From an uncultured Saprospirales bacterium (GTDB lineage: Bacteria; Bacteroidota; Bacteroidia; Chitinophagales; JADIYW01), in the NCBI GenBank assembly GCA_938008535.1, contig CALLKF010000164.1, forward strand, positions 1 through 64,000: a stretch of DNA of 64,000 nt, written 5' to 3'. How positions within the stretch are numbered: the stretch's first letter is position 1; every line of letters starts with the position of its first letter. The notes beneath the pieces were generated by a model. It was given only the letters and a program-made list of their open reading frames with translations. It had not been told where the DNA came from and made no database searches. A program made the position numbers and the translations under genes. Below, piece by piece: positions 43,103 through 51,628 of the stretch.

Positions 43103-43486
43103 TTAAAATGGTAAATCATCATCAATTTGCGTCGCTGGTACATCTTCTACTTTTGGTGCAGGTGCTGATTGTTGGTAGCTATTAGCAGATGAATCGTTGT
43201 TATTGCTTGGAGTTGAATTATTGACATTGTTAATTCTCCATGCTTTTACATCAGTATACCATCTTTCGTTGTATTCTCTGCTTTCAATATCAAATTCAAC
43301 AGAAATATCATTTCCAACTATAAAATTATTATTAGTTACAAGGTCGCCCCACATGCTCACGCATACTTTTTTGGGATATTTACCACTATTAATTTCAATC
43401 ACCACTTCTTGCTTCTTCCATGGTCCATTTTTACCTTCACCAGTTTGCAAAGGATTTACTTTAAAAATTTTTCCGCTTAATTCCAT
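43103..43486 (-). CDS. DUF3127 OB-fold protein with SSB-like acidic tip
   Basis: About 127 residues. MELSGKIFKVNPLQTGEGK and GPWKKQEVVIE match DUF3127, a Bacteroidota OB-fold family; a disordered Asn/Ser/Pro linker follows and the chain ends ATQIDDDLPF. That tip resembles the DDDIPF-like end by which SSB recruits repair proteins. The start at 43486 is chosen because the frame's earlier ATG (43525) lies upstream of a TATCTTTG element at 43501-43508. Function unknown; single-stranded nucleic-acid binding is inference. Confidence 0.82.
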   Translation of the reverse strand: MELSGKIFKVNPLQTGEGKNGPWKKQEVVIEINSGKYPKKVCVSMWGDLVTNNNFIVGNDISVEFDIESREYNERWYTDVKAWRINNVNNSTPSNNNDSSANSYQQSAPAPKVEDVPATQIDDDLPF

Positions 43487-43500
43487 TATAATATTTTTTA

Positions 43501-43508
43501 CAAAGATA
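43501..43508 (-). promoter_or_regulatory. -7 element of the DUF3127 gene
   Basis: The minus strand reads TATCTTTG, ending 14 bases before the chosen ATG at 43486. Its position rules against the ATG at 43525. Confidence 0.5.
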
Positions 43509-43638
43509 AACGTTGGTCCACACAAATAAAAATAGCTTTTATAAACTTATTCTAATTTACTTAATCGTATGTTAATATTTCTTTTGAATTTTGGTCTTCA
43601 AATTGATGTTCTTTTCAAAAAATGAGTAATTTTAAAGA

Positions 43639-44286
43639 ATGGATACTTCAATATTAAAGTTTGTTTCAGCAAATGGATTGCAACTTTTCAGCGATCATAA
43701 AATAATTTTAAGCTTGGTAATGGGTTTAGGTTTAAGTGCTTGTTGCGGATTTAGGGTTTTTGTGCCATTACTAGCAGCAAGTATTGCCACAAAAATGGGT
43801 GTTTTACATTTAGGTGATGGTTTTCAATGGATGAGTTCAACAACTGCATTAGTTTGCTTTGGCGCTGCCACAATTTTTGAAATTGCTGGTTATTATATTC
43901 CATTTGTAGATAATATTTTAGATACTGTTACTACACCAGCATCTGTAATTGCTGGCACTTTACTAACTGCATCTGCTATTATTCCAGATTTAGATCCGAT
44001 GTTAAAATGGGGTTTGGGTATCATTGTTGGTGGTGGTAGCGCAGGCATTATTCAAGCAGGAACTGCATTAACTCGTGCCACTTCAACTGCTACTACTGCT
44101 GGTGTTGCCAACCCAGTTGTGGCTACTATAGAACATATTTTGGCAATTACTGGTAGTATCTTTAGTATTGTTATTCCATTTATTATCGCTGGAATTGTGT
44201 GTATTCTAATTTTATTAGCATTGTTTTTTGTGATTCGATATTTCAAAAAACATATTCCAACAACTGAAGCATTGACTACATCATAA
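43639..44286 (+). CDS. DUF4126 membrane protein
   Basis: A 215-residue protein with several hydrophobic segments and small-residue-rich stretches (GLGLSACCGFRVFVPLLAAS, GGGSAGIIQAGTALTRA), matching DUF4126. The segment DNILDTVTTPASVIAGTLL is typical. The family has no established function. The gene stands alone and ends with a strong terminator. Confidence 0.8.
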   Translation: MDTSILKFVSANGLQLFSDHKIILSLVMGLGLSACCGFRVFVPLLAASIATKMGVLHLGDGFQWMSSTTALVCFGAATIFEIAGYYIPFVDNILDTVTTPASVIAGTLLTASAIIPDLDPMLKWGLGIIVGGGSAGIIQAGTALTRATSTATTAGVANPVVATIEHILAITGSIFSIVIPFIIAGIVCILILLALFFVIRYFKKHIPTTEALTTS

Positions 44287-44309
44287 ATAAAAGTATGGTA
44301 TATAATCCA

Positions 44310-44338
44310 AAAGCGATAGAGTTTTCTATCGCTTTTTT
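44310..44338 (+). terminator. Terminator after the DUF4126 gene
   Basis: AAAGCGATAGA (44310-44320) pairs with TCTATCGCTTT (44325-44335) around a 4-base loop, then TTTG. The A run on the left could also serve the other strand. Confidence 0.85.
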
Positions 44339-44353
44339 GTTTTCAGAAACTTG

Positions 44354-44361
44354 TATCTTTG
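44354..44361 (+). promoter_or_regulatory. -7 element of the radical SAM gene
   Basis: TATCTTTG lies 15 bases upstream of the ATG at 44377 and just after the previous terminator. A -33 element at standard spacing is not clear. Confidence 0.5.
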
Positions 44362-44376
44362 ATTTTTATACATTGA

Positions 44377-45408
44377 ATGAACGCATCAACACAAAATACT
44401 GTCAACTTCATTTCTAAACTTACACTAAAAAGAGTTTGGAATATGGGATTGGTTTATCTTTCATTTTATCTTACAAAACTCCTAAAAAAACCGATTCAAC
44501 TCGGAATGCCGTTTTCTATTTCGTTCGAGCCAACAACTTCGTGCAATTTGCGGTGTCCGGAATGTCCAAGTGGTTTGCGTTCGTTTACGCGCGAAACAGG
44601 TATGCTGGAACAAGATTTCTTCCAAAAAACGATAGATGAAATTGCTGATAAATTAATTTACCTAACTTTTTATTTTCAAGGTGAACCCTATTTACATAAG
44701 AATTTTTTGGATATGGTTTCTTATGCGAGAAAAAAGAAAATCTATACATCTACCTCTACAAACGCTCACTATTTGACAGATGCGATGTCGAAAAAAACAA
44801 TAGAATCTGGTTTAGATAGATTGATTATTTCAATTGACGGCACAACACAAGAAACGTATCAAAGTTATCGTGTTGGTGGACAATTATCAAAAGTAATTGA
44901 AGGTGCAAAAAACATTGTGAAATGGAAAAAAGAACTGAACGCAAAAACTCCATATATCATTTTTCAATTTTTAGTAGTAAAGCCAAATGAACATCAAATT
45001 GATGACTTAAAATTATTGGCGAAAGAAATTGGCGTTGATGAAGTCATCTTAAAAACTGCTCAAGTGTATGATTATAAATATGGCAACGAATTAATTCCTG
45101 AAAACGAACAATATTCTCGTTATAAAAAAAACAATGATGGTACTTATTCTATTAAAAATAGTTTAGAAAATAATTGCTGGAAATTGTGGCATAGTTGTGT
45201 AATTACTTGGGATGGCAAGGTGGTTCCGTGTTGTTTTGATAAAGATGCGCAATATCAATTAGGCGATTTGCAAACACATTCGTTTTCTACTATTTGGAAC
45301 AATGATTTGTATAAAGATTTCAGAGTAAAATTAGTAAAAGGTCGAAAAGAAATTGATATCTGCACCAATTGCAGCGAAGGTTGCGAAGTGAACTTAAGCG
45401 CTGATTAA
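44377..45408 (+). CDS. Radical SAM/SPASM domain protein
   Basis: A 343-residue protein. Cys56, Cys60 and Cys63 in SCNLRCPECPSG form the CxxxCxxC cluster site; FQGEPYLH and SIDGTTQETYQSYRVGG are typical for the barrel. The C-terminal SPASM region has CVITWDGKVVPCCFD and CTNCSEGC, likely ligands for extra 4Fe-4S clusters. Related enzymes modify peptides or small molecules by radical chemistry. No precursor peptide or maturation gene lies within a kilobase on either side, so the substrate is unknown. Confidence 0.88.
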   Translation: MNASTQNTVNFISKLTLKRVWNMGLVYLSFYLTKLLKKPIQLGMPFSISFEPTTSCNLRCPECPSGLRSFTRETGMLEQDFFQKTIDEIADKLIYLTFYFQGEPYLHKNFLDMVSYARKKKIYTSTSTNAHYLTDAMSKKTIESGLDRLIISIDGTTQETYQSYRVGGQLSKVIEGAKNIVKWKKELNAKTPYIIFQFLVVKPNEHQIDDLKLLAKEIGVDEVILKTAQVYDYKYGNELIPENEQYSRYKKNNDGTYSIKNSLENNCWKLWHSCVITWDGKVVPCCFDKDAQYQLGDLQTHSFSTIWNNDLYKDFRVKLVKGRKEIDICTNCSEGCEVNLSAD

Positions 45409-45449
45409 TCAAGTTTTTACGCTGAATCAATTTCAGAACTTTTACTCAA

Positions 45450-46664
45450 CTAACTAACAATCATATTCCTTACTTCGCCGAAACCAATTTGTTTGTCGCC
45501 ATTTTTGCAAACTGCACTTAGTATAGCTGTGTCTCCATCTTGTAAAAAGGTTCGTTGTTCATCACCAATATTTATTGGTTCTTTGCCGTTCCAGGTTAAT
45601 TCTAACAAACTACCAAAACTTGATTTTTCTTTACCTGAAATGGTGCCTGTTCCTAATAAATCACCTACTCGCAAATTACAGCCATTAACGGTGTGATGCG
45701 CTACTTGTTGTTCCATTGTCCAATATAAATATTTTGAATTGGTAACAGCTACAGTTGCTTTATTTTGTTTAGCAGTTTCAATTTCAAATGAAATTTCTAT
45801 ATCAAAATTTAATCTTTTTTCTTCTTGCAAATATGGCAATACTTGTTGTGATTGTGTTGGTGCATCGGTAGTGAATTGTTTTAATGCTTCCATGGTTACA
45901 ATCCAAGGTGAAATAGCCGTGGCAAAGTTTTTACCTAAGAATGGACCTAATGGTTGATATTCCCAACGTTGTATATCACGTGCTGAAAAATCGTTTAATA
46001 ACACACAACCAAATACATGTTCAAGCGCATTTTTGATATCGATTGGTTCGCCTAAATTATTAGATTTTCCAATAATAAAGCCTAATTCTATTTCTATATC
46101 CAACGATTTTGATTCGCTGAAAATAACGTCTTCTCCTTTTAGAATTTGTCCGTTTGGTCTATTAATATTTTGCTTAGTGGTGATAATAGAAGAACTTCTT
46201 CCGTGGTATGCAATTGGCATGTGTTTCCAGTTGGGCAATAATGGATCCATGGTTGGACGAAACATTTTCCCAACATTAGATGCATGTTCTTCTGATGAAT
46301 AAAAATCTGTGTAATCGCCAATATTTAAAGGTACATACATAATGGCTTCACTTTGTTGAAATAAGAATTGCGCATGATTTTTTGTAAAAAAATCGGATTC
46401 TTCATTAATCAATTCTTGAATTATTTTTCTAACATACATCCAAACATCTTTCCCAAGTGCAATAAAATCATTTAATGAAGATTGATTGAAAACATTGGAG
46501 TGAATTTTATTTTCAAAGAAACTTAATTCATACAATACTGATAAGTCTATAATTTGATTGCCAATAGCAATGCCTGCGCGTTTATGCTTTGTCGGTGTTG
46601 AAAAAATTCCATACGGTAAATTATGTATTGAAAAATGTGAGTCTGAGTCGATTTGAATATTCAT
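45450..46664 (-). CDS. fahA: Fumarylacetoacetase
   Basis: A 404-residue full-length fumarylacetoacetase. The N-terminal SH3-like part (YGIFSTPTKHKRAGIAIGNQ) is followed by the catalytic FAH fold with DYTDFYSSEEHASNVGKMFR, AYHGRSSSI and LNDFSARDIQRWEYQPLG. It cleaves fumarylacetoacetate to fumarate and acetoacetate, the last step of tyrosine breakdown. It lies downstream of a MarR gene and hppD on the same strand. Maleylacetoacetate isomerase is not in the window. Confidence 0.94.
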   Translation of the reverse strand: MNIQIDSDSHFSIHNLPYGIFSTPTKHKRAGIAIGNQIIDLSVLYELSFFENKIHSNVFNQSSLNDFIALGKDVWMYVRKIIQELINEESDFFTKNHAQFLFQQSEAIMYVPLNIGDYTDFYSSEEHASNVGKMFRPTMDPLLPNWKHMPIAYHGRSSSIITTKQNINRPNGQILKGEDVIFSESKSLDIEIELGFIIGKSNNLGEPIDIKNALEHVFGCVLLNDFSARDIQRWEYQPLGPFLGKNFATAISPWIVTMEALKQFTTDAPTQSQQVLPYLQEEKRLNFDIEISFEIETAKQNKATVAVTNSKYLYWTMEQQVAHHTVNGCNLRVGDLLGTGTISGKEKSSFGSLLELTWNGKEPINIGDEQRTFLQDGDTAILSAVCKNGDKQIGFGEVRNMIVS

Positions 46665-46705
46665 ATTGTTTATTTTTTTGCAAAAAAGATTAAGTATGCA
46701 AGTTT

Positions 46706-47128
46706 TTACTTGCTTAAGTTTTCTTTAATTTTTTTAGTGATTCGTTCGATGTGGTGAATGTCTTTTTCAGTTAGACTGTTCCATCCTTTTTTCCTGAATT
46801 CGACAACAACTGGTAAAAGTTTCTGAATTAGTAGTTTTCCTTTTTTACTCAATGATATATTGAATTTCCGTCTGTCTTCTTTACATTCTTCACGAGTAAT
46901 CAAATCTTTCTTTACTAGTAATTCGATGATGCGTGTTATAGTCGGTGCATCTTTAGCGCAATTTTCACATAAATCGACCTGATTTTGTGTGCTATGTTGA
47001 TGCAACTCCAACAACACAACCCATTGGTCAACAGTGATATCTACATCGTGTTCGTTAAACTTGCGTTGCAAAGCCAGCTTTATTTTTTTGGCTGTTGATT
47101 CTAAGGTAAATCCGTAATTAAAGTCCAT
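46706..47128 (-). CDS. MarR-family regulator in the tyrosine degradation cluster
   Basis: About 140 residues from the Met at 47128 (MDFNYGFTLESTAKKIK). The winged-helix core is DITVDQWVVLLELHQHS, then DAPTITRIIELLVKKDLITREE and DRRKFNISLSKKG for the wing. The longer frame from 47164 runs into a repeat tract and is not used. MarR proteins usually repress nearby genes until a phenolic ligand binds; its place between fahA and hppD suggests it senses a pathway intermediate, which is inference. Confidence 0.85.
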   Translation of the reverse strand: MDFNYGFTLESTAKKIKLALQRKFNEHDVDITVDQWVVLLELHQHSTQNQVDLCENCAKDAPTITRIIELLVKKDLITREECKEDRRKFNISLSKKGKLLIQKLLPVVVEFRKKGWNSLTEKDIHHIERITKKIKENLSK

Positions 47129-47130
47129 AT

Positions 47131-47197
47131 TAGTCGTAAGTTGTAAGTCCTGAGTTGTGAGCAAATCTTAAGACTTTCTGCTCACAACTTACGACTA
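47131..47197. repeat. Long inverted repeat overlapping the hppD stop codon
   Basis: TAGTCGTAAGTTGT (47131-47144) is an exact inverted match to ACAACTTACGACTA (47184-47197); inside it GAGTTGTGAGC faces GCTCACAAC. On the minus strand this gives an ~18-bp hairpin with a bulge directly at the end of hppD, whose TAG stop is part of the repeat. It lacks a clean T run, so it may be a mobile repeat or an RNA-stabilising hairpin rather than a terminator. Confidence 0.7.
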
Positions 47198-48355
47198 TAA
47201 AGTTCCTCTTTTTTCTTGTTCTCTTTCAATAGATTCAAATAATGCTTTGAAATTTCCTGCTCCAAAACCTTTCGCACCCATTCTTTGTATGATTTCAAAA
47301 AACAAGGTTGGTCGGTCTTCCACAGGTTTGGTGAAAATCTGCAATAGATAACCATCTTCATCAGCATCTACTAGTATAGCCAGCTTTTCTAACACAGCAA
47401 TATCTTCTTTCATAATGCTCATATGTTCGCCTAAGCGCGCTGGAATTTCTTCGTAATAGGCATGTGGTGGTGCGCTTAAAAACTCAACACCACGTGCACG
47501 CAATTGTGTTACCGTTGAAATAATATCATCGGTAGCGACTGCAATGTGTTGCACGCCTGAACCTTCATAAAAATCTAGATATTCCTCAATTTGTGATTTC
47601 TTTTTACCTTCTGCTGGCTCATTAATTGGAAATTTAATTCTACCATTTCCATTGCTCATTACTTTACTCATCAGTGCAGAATATTCGGTATGAATTTGTT
47701 TATCATCAAACGATAAAAAGTTTACAAAACCCATTACATCTTCGTACCATTTTACCCAAATATTCATTTCATTCCAGCCAACATTGCCTACCATGTGGTC
47801 AATAAATTTTAATCCAACAGACGTTGGATTATAATCAGATTTCCAAGGTTGATAGCCAGGTAAAAATGTACCAGTATAATTTTTGCGTTCTACAAAAATA
47901 TGCACGGTATCGCTATACGTATAAATTCCAGAACGCACTACTTCACCAAACTCATCTTTTTCTAAGGTTGGCTGCATGAACGGTTTAGCACCACGCTTGG
48001 TGGTTTCTTCAAATGATTTGGCAGCATCATCTACCCAAAGTGCTATGACTTTTACACCATCACCGTGTTTGGCTAAATGTGTATTTAATGGTGAATCTGA
48101 AGTTAATGGTGTGGTAAGTACTAGTCTAATTTTATCTTGTTTCAGCACATAAGATGCTTTGTCGCGAACACCAGTTTCCAAACCTGCGTATGCTAAGGAT
48201 TGAAAGCCGAATGCTGTTTTATAAAAATGTGCAGCTTGCTTTGCATTTCCTACATAAAACTCGACATAATCGGTTCCTAATAACGGTAAAAAATCTTGTG
48301 CACCATCGAAGATTTTTTCGAGTCCGTATTCTACATTTTTAATTTCTGTTGACAT
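47195..48355 (-). CDS. hppD: 4-hydroxyphenylpyruvate dioxygenase
   Basis: A 386-residue enzyme with two vicinal-oxygen-chelate halves. The second half carries the iron ligands: His in FIDHMVGNV, His in GVQHIAVATDDI and a C-terminal Glu in LFFEIIQRMG. VEFYVGNAKQAAHFYKTAFGF is the family start. It converts 4-hydroxyphenylpyruvate to homogentisate. The gene lies between the MarR gene and a small lipoprotein, upstream of fahA on the same strand. Confidence 0.95.
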   Translation of the reverse strand: MSTEIKNVEYGLEKIFDGAQDFLPLLGTDYVEFYVGNAKQAAHFYKTAFGFQSLAYAGLETGVRDKASYVLKQDKIRLVLTTPLTSDSPLNTHLAKHGDGVKVIALWVDDAAKSFEETTKRGAKPFMQPTLEKDEFGEVVRSGIYTYSDTVHIFVERKNYTGTFLPGYQPWKSDYNPTSVGLKFIDHMVGNVGWNEMNIWVKWYEDVMGFVNFLSFDDKQIHTEYSALMSKVMSNGNGRIKFPINEPAEGKKKSQIEEYLDFYEGSGVQHIAVATDDIISTVTQLRARGVEFLSAPPHAYYEEIPARLGEHMSIMKEDIAVLEKLAILVDADEDGYLLQIFTKPVEDRPTLFFEIIQRMGAKGFGAGNFKALFESIEREQEKRGTL

Positions 48356-48392
48356 ATATTTTAATTTGATAATTAGCTAATTTTGAAATGAT

Positions 48393-48938
48393 TTAAACAT
48401 TTCCATAAATATTTTTTATTTTATCATTTTCTACTTCAATAATAAATTCATGTTCAACATCTGATTCAAATTGGTATGATACCTTATATGAATTGCTATC
48501 AATTTCAATCTCTTGTGGAATATAAATACATGCAAGATTATACTTGTTTAATATCTTTTTAATTTTTAAAGGATTTGGAAATAATTCTTCAAAATCATTC
48601 TTAGATAATTTATTGCTATTATAATTAGCTCCTTCTATATAATAAGGGTATGCTTTTTTGTAGTCATTATACAAAGCAATCTTAATAGTATCATTTAATT
48701 TTGAAACTATATATAGTGTATTTTTCAGTTTTTCTTTTTGCTTTTCTGTTGGTTTTATTTGAATAGAATCTAAGTCATAAAAAACAGAAATTGAATCATT
48801 TTTGAAATAGATTTGTTCAACAAAAAAATTTCTTTTTTTAATATTTTTATTATTGCTATTTGAAGTAAATGAACAAGCAACTATTGATATAAGTATCAAA
48901 ACTAAGAAAGAATATTTTATTTTAATTTTCATTATCAA
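48393..48938 (-). CDS. Small lipoprotein, unknown
   Basis: A 181-residue protein with a leader and lipobox ending SIVAC (Cys22), followed by a charged domain rich in Lys, Asn and Ile. I do not recognise a family. The Met two codons in (48932) is an equally good start. It is inserted between hmgA and hppD, two consecutive pathway enzymes, and flanked by short AATTAGCTAATT-like AT repeats, so it may be a later insertion into the operon. Its AT content seems even higher than its neighbours'. Confidence 0.6.
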   Translation of the reverse strand: MIMKIKIKYSFLVLILISIVACSFTSNSNNKNIKKRNFFVEQIYFKNDSISVFYDLDSIQIKPTEKQKEKLKNTLYIVSKLNDTIKIALYNDYKKAYPYYIEGANYNSNKLSKNDFEELFPNPLKIKKILNKYNLACIYIPQEIEIDSNSYKVSYQFESDVEHEFIIEVENDKIKNIYGNV

Positions 48939-48963
48939 ATTCGCTAATTACCAAATTATCTCA

Positions 48964-50121
48964 TTACTCAACCCAGCTTTTATAATATTTTCCATCGTCA
49001 ATTTTCATCGCTTCTTCTGTTACCATTAATGGTCTAAAAGTATCTATCATTACGGCTAATTCCTGTGTTTCTTTTTGTCCGATGCTGCGTTCCATAGCAC
49101 CAGGTGCCGGTCCGTGCGGAATACCTTTTGGATGCAGTGTTATATGGCCTTGTTCGATATTGTTTCTGCTCATAAAATCACCATCCACATAATACAATAA
49201 TTCATCACTATCTATATTACTATGGTTATAAGGCGCTGGTATTGCCTGCGGATGATAATCATACAACCTTGGTACAAATGAGCAAACCACTAATGCGTTG
49301 GTTTCAAATGTTTGATGTACTGGTGGTGGTTGATGCACACGACCTGTTATTGGCTCAAAATTATGAATGCTAAATCCAAACGGAAAATTATAGCCATCCC
49401 AACCAACTACATCAAACGGATGCGTTGCATACACGAACTCGTGCAGCACGTTTTGTTTTTTTATTTTGATAATAAAATCGCCTTTCTCATCGTGTGTTTC
49501 TAATTGAGTTGGCAACTTTAAATCGCGTTCGCAAAATGGTGCATGTTCTAATAATTGACCAGATGAACTTTTATATCGTTTAGGTGTGTGAATAGGCGCA
49601 AAAGATTCCATAAATAATAATCGGTTATCTTCTGTGTTAAATTCTATTTGATAAATCATACCACGCGGAATGATGAGATAATCGCCGTACTCAAATGGAA
49701 TATTTCCCATAAATGTGCGCAAAGTTCCAGTGCCTCTGTGAATGAAAATCATTTCATCTGCATCAGCATTTTTATAGAAATAAGTAGTTAAAGATTTGCG
49801 TGGTGCAGCCAACCCTATAGTACAATCGTTGTTTACAAAAAGTGTTTTTCTGCTGTCTAAAAAATCATTTTCTGTCAGAATATTAAATCCTTTTAACAGC
49901 AATGATTTTATATTTTTCTCAACAGCAATCCTTGGCGTAACATCTTTAGAAGATAAGATTTCTTTTACCTGTGTTGGTCGATGTATATGATACAACAGCG
50001 ACGAATGGCTATGAAAACCTTCGGTGCCGAACAATTGTTCGTAGTGGTGTTTGCCATTTTCTGACTGAAAAACAACATGTCGTTTTTGAGGGAATTTTCC
50101 GATTTTGTGATAGATTGGCAT
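48964..50121 (-). CDS. hmgA: Homogentisate 1,2-dioxygenase
   Basis: A 385-residue cupin enzyme of the bacterial size. The metal-site region is visible: VHQPPPVHQTFE, then DELLYYVDGDF and HPKGIPHGPAPGAME with its His pair. It opens the ring of homogentisate to maleylacetoacetate using Fe(II) and O2. On the same strand as hppD and fahA, it gives three consecutive chemical steps bar the isomerase. An inverted repeat lies in the gap before it. Confidence 0.94.
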   Translation of the reverse strand: MPIYHKIGKFPQKRHVVFQSENGKHHYEQLFGTEGFHSHSSLLYHIHRPTQVKEILSSKDVTPRIAVEKNIKSLLLKGFNILTENDFLDSRKTLFVNNDCTIGLAAPRKSLTTYFYKNADADEMIFIHRGTGTLRTFMGNIPFEYGDYLIIPRGMIYQIEFNTEDNRLLFMESFAPIHTPKRYKSSSGQLLEHAPFCERDLKLPTQLETHDEKGDFIIKIKKQNVLHEFVYATHPFDVVGWDGYNFPFGFSIHNFEPITGRVHQPPPVHQTFETNALVVCSFVPRLYDYHPQAIPAPYNHSNIDSDELLYYVDGDFMSRNNIEQGHITLHPKGIPHGPAPGAMERSIGQKETQELAVMIDTFRPLMVTEEAMKIDDGKYYKSWVE

Positions 50122-50155
50122 ATTTTTAATTTAATAATTGAAATAATATAGCAAT

Positions 50156-50223
50156 GTAACAATGCTTAAAGGTTATAATATTTCTGCATCTCATTATTAC
50201 ATTTTAAATTACTTCATTGTTAC
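50156..50223. repeat. GTAACAATG inverted repeat between hmgA and the dehydrogenase gene
   Basis: GTAACAATG (50156-50164) is inverted as CATTGTTAC (50215-50223) with about 50 bases between. The rest of the gap is AT-rich with no gene. Confidence 0.5.
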
Positions 50224-50224
50224 G

Positions 50225-51454
50225 TTAACTTAGTTCTTCAATAGCAATTTGCAATGCATTTCTTGAAATAAATCGGTTGTTACTATCTTTTTGATGTACT
50301 TTTTCTAATGCTTTATAAATCACTTTCGATACATCTTGAAAAATAGCGTCATCTGTAATTTTTACATTTTTTCCCATTAAAAAAGCAAACACACGAGCCA
50401 TACCGCAATTTGCAATAAAATCTGGTATCACGGCTAAATTCTCATCTGCTTTATTTAAAATTTTTCCATAAAAAATTTCAGGATCATTGAATGAAACATT
50501 GGCTCCAGAAGAAATTACTTCAACGCCAGCTTTAATCAGTTCATCTAAGTTGTTTTCATTTACAAAACGTGAACCTGCACATGGAACAAAAATATCAGCT
50601 TTCGTTTTCCAGAACTCGGTTTGTGCTTGCTCAAACGGAATTAAATTTGGATGTGTGAGTTTGTTATTTTTTCTATTTAGAAAGAGCTTTTTGACTTGTT
50701 CAAAATCCAAACCATCATCATCAATCAGAGCGCCTGTGATATCAATAATTGCTGTAATCTTCGCGCCTTGTTGTGCTAAAAAATAGGCTGCTGCAGCACC
50801 AACATTTCCGAAACCTTGTATGGTTGCTTTTTTGCCAATTAAGTTCTCCTTTTTATACAATTGATAATAATGTTTCACCGATTCAGCAACTCCATATCCA
50901 GTAATCATATCAGCTACTAGATAACCTTCTTTTTTAGATGGCGTATAATCTTCATCTTCAATTAATTTAGAAACACCAACACGCAGTTGTCCTATTTTAT
51001 TGATTTTATCTCGTTCTTTTGGATGATAATGACCATTCACAATGCCTTCTTGCGGATGCCAAATGCCATATTCTTCTGTAATAGGAATTACTTCATGGAT
51101 TTCATCTACATTCATGTCACCACCGGTTCCGTAATAACTCTTTAAGATTGGAGCTACTGCTTTAAACCAGCGTTCTAATACTTCTTTTTTTCTTGGATCA
51201 TTTGGGTCGAAATTGATACCTGATTTTGCACCACCAATATCTGGTCCTGAAACAGAAAACTTAATTTCCATGGTTTTTGCGAGAGAAACAACTTCGTGTT
51301 TGGTTAAACCTTTGCGCATGCGTGTGCCACCACCAGCTGCACCACCACGCAATGAATTAATAACTAACCAACCTTGAGCATCGGTTTTAGAATCGTTCCA
51401 TTCAAAGACGATTTCTGGATTTTTTTCTTCAAATGGTTTTATAAAATCAGACAT
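50225..51454 (-). CDS. Glu/Leu/Phe/Val dehydrogenase
   Basis: A 409-residue amino-acid dehydrogenase. The substrate half has GGAAGGGTRMRKGLTKHEV and SGPDIGGAKSGINFDP with the catalytic Lys, then GTGGDMNVDE; the cofactor half has the Rossmann motif GFGNVGAAAAYFLAQQGA. The family deaminates Glu, Leu, Phe or Val to the oxo acid with NAD(P). Substrate is not decided by sequence; the pathway context would favour an aromatic or branched amino acid. Confidence 0.9.
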   Translation of the reverse strand: MSDFIKPFEEKNPEIVFEWNDSKTDAQGWLVINSLRGGAAGGGTRMRKGLTKHEVVSLAKTMEIKFSVSGPDIGGAKSGINFDPNDPRKKEVLERWFKAVAPILKSYYGTGGDMNVDEIHEVIPITEEYGIWHPQEGIVNGHYHPKERDKINKIGQLRVGVSKLIEDEDYTPSKKEGYLVADMITGYGVAESVKHYYQLYKKENLIGKKATIQGFGNVGAAAAYFLAQQGAKITAIIDITGALIDDDGLDFEQVKKLFLNRKNNKLTHPNLIPFEQAQTEFWKTKADIFVPCAGSRFVNENNLDELIKAGVEVISSGANVSFNDPEIFYGKILNKADENLAVIPDFIANCGMARVFAFLMGKNVKITDDAIFQDVSKVIYKALEKVHQKDSNNRFISRNALQIAIEELS

Positions 51455-51628
51455 AAAGGATTGAACTTTGAGAAATTAGAATTGAGCTTTATAAAATAAA
51501 GATACAATATTAGTTGTTATGGCAACTAATTTTTTTTGGATTATTTTTTTCAATTTAATATTTTATCGCACTACGAATATCATGAAACAAAACGTCAAAA
51601 AACAAAATAAAAAATCGATATTTGCAAT

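Noticed and set aside
44377..45408. A RiPP cluster around the radical SAM/SPASM gene
   Set aside because: No precursor peptide, peptidase or exporter gene is within reach; neighbours are DUF4126 and fahA.
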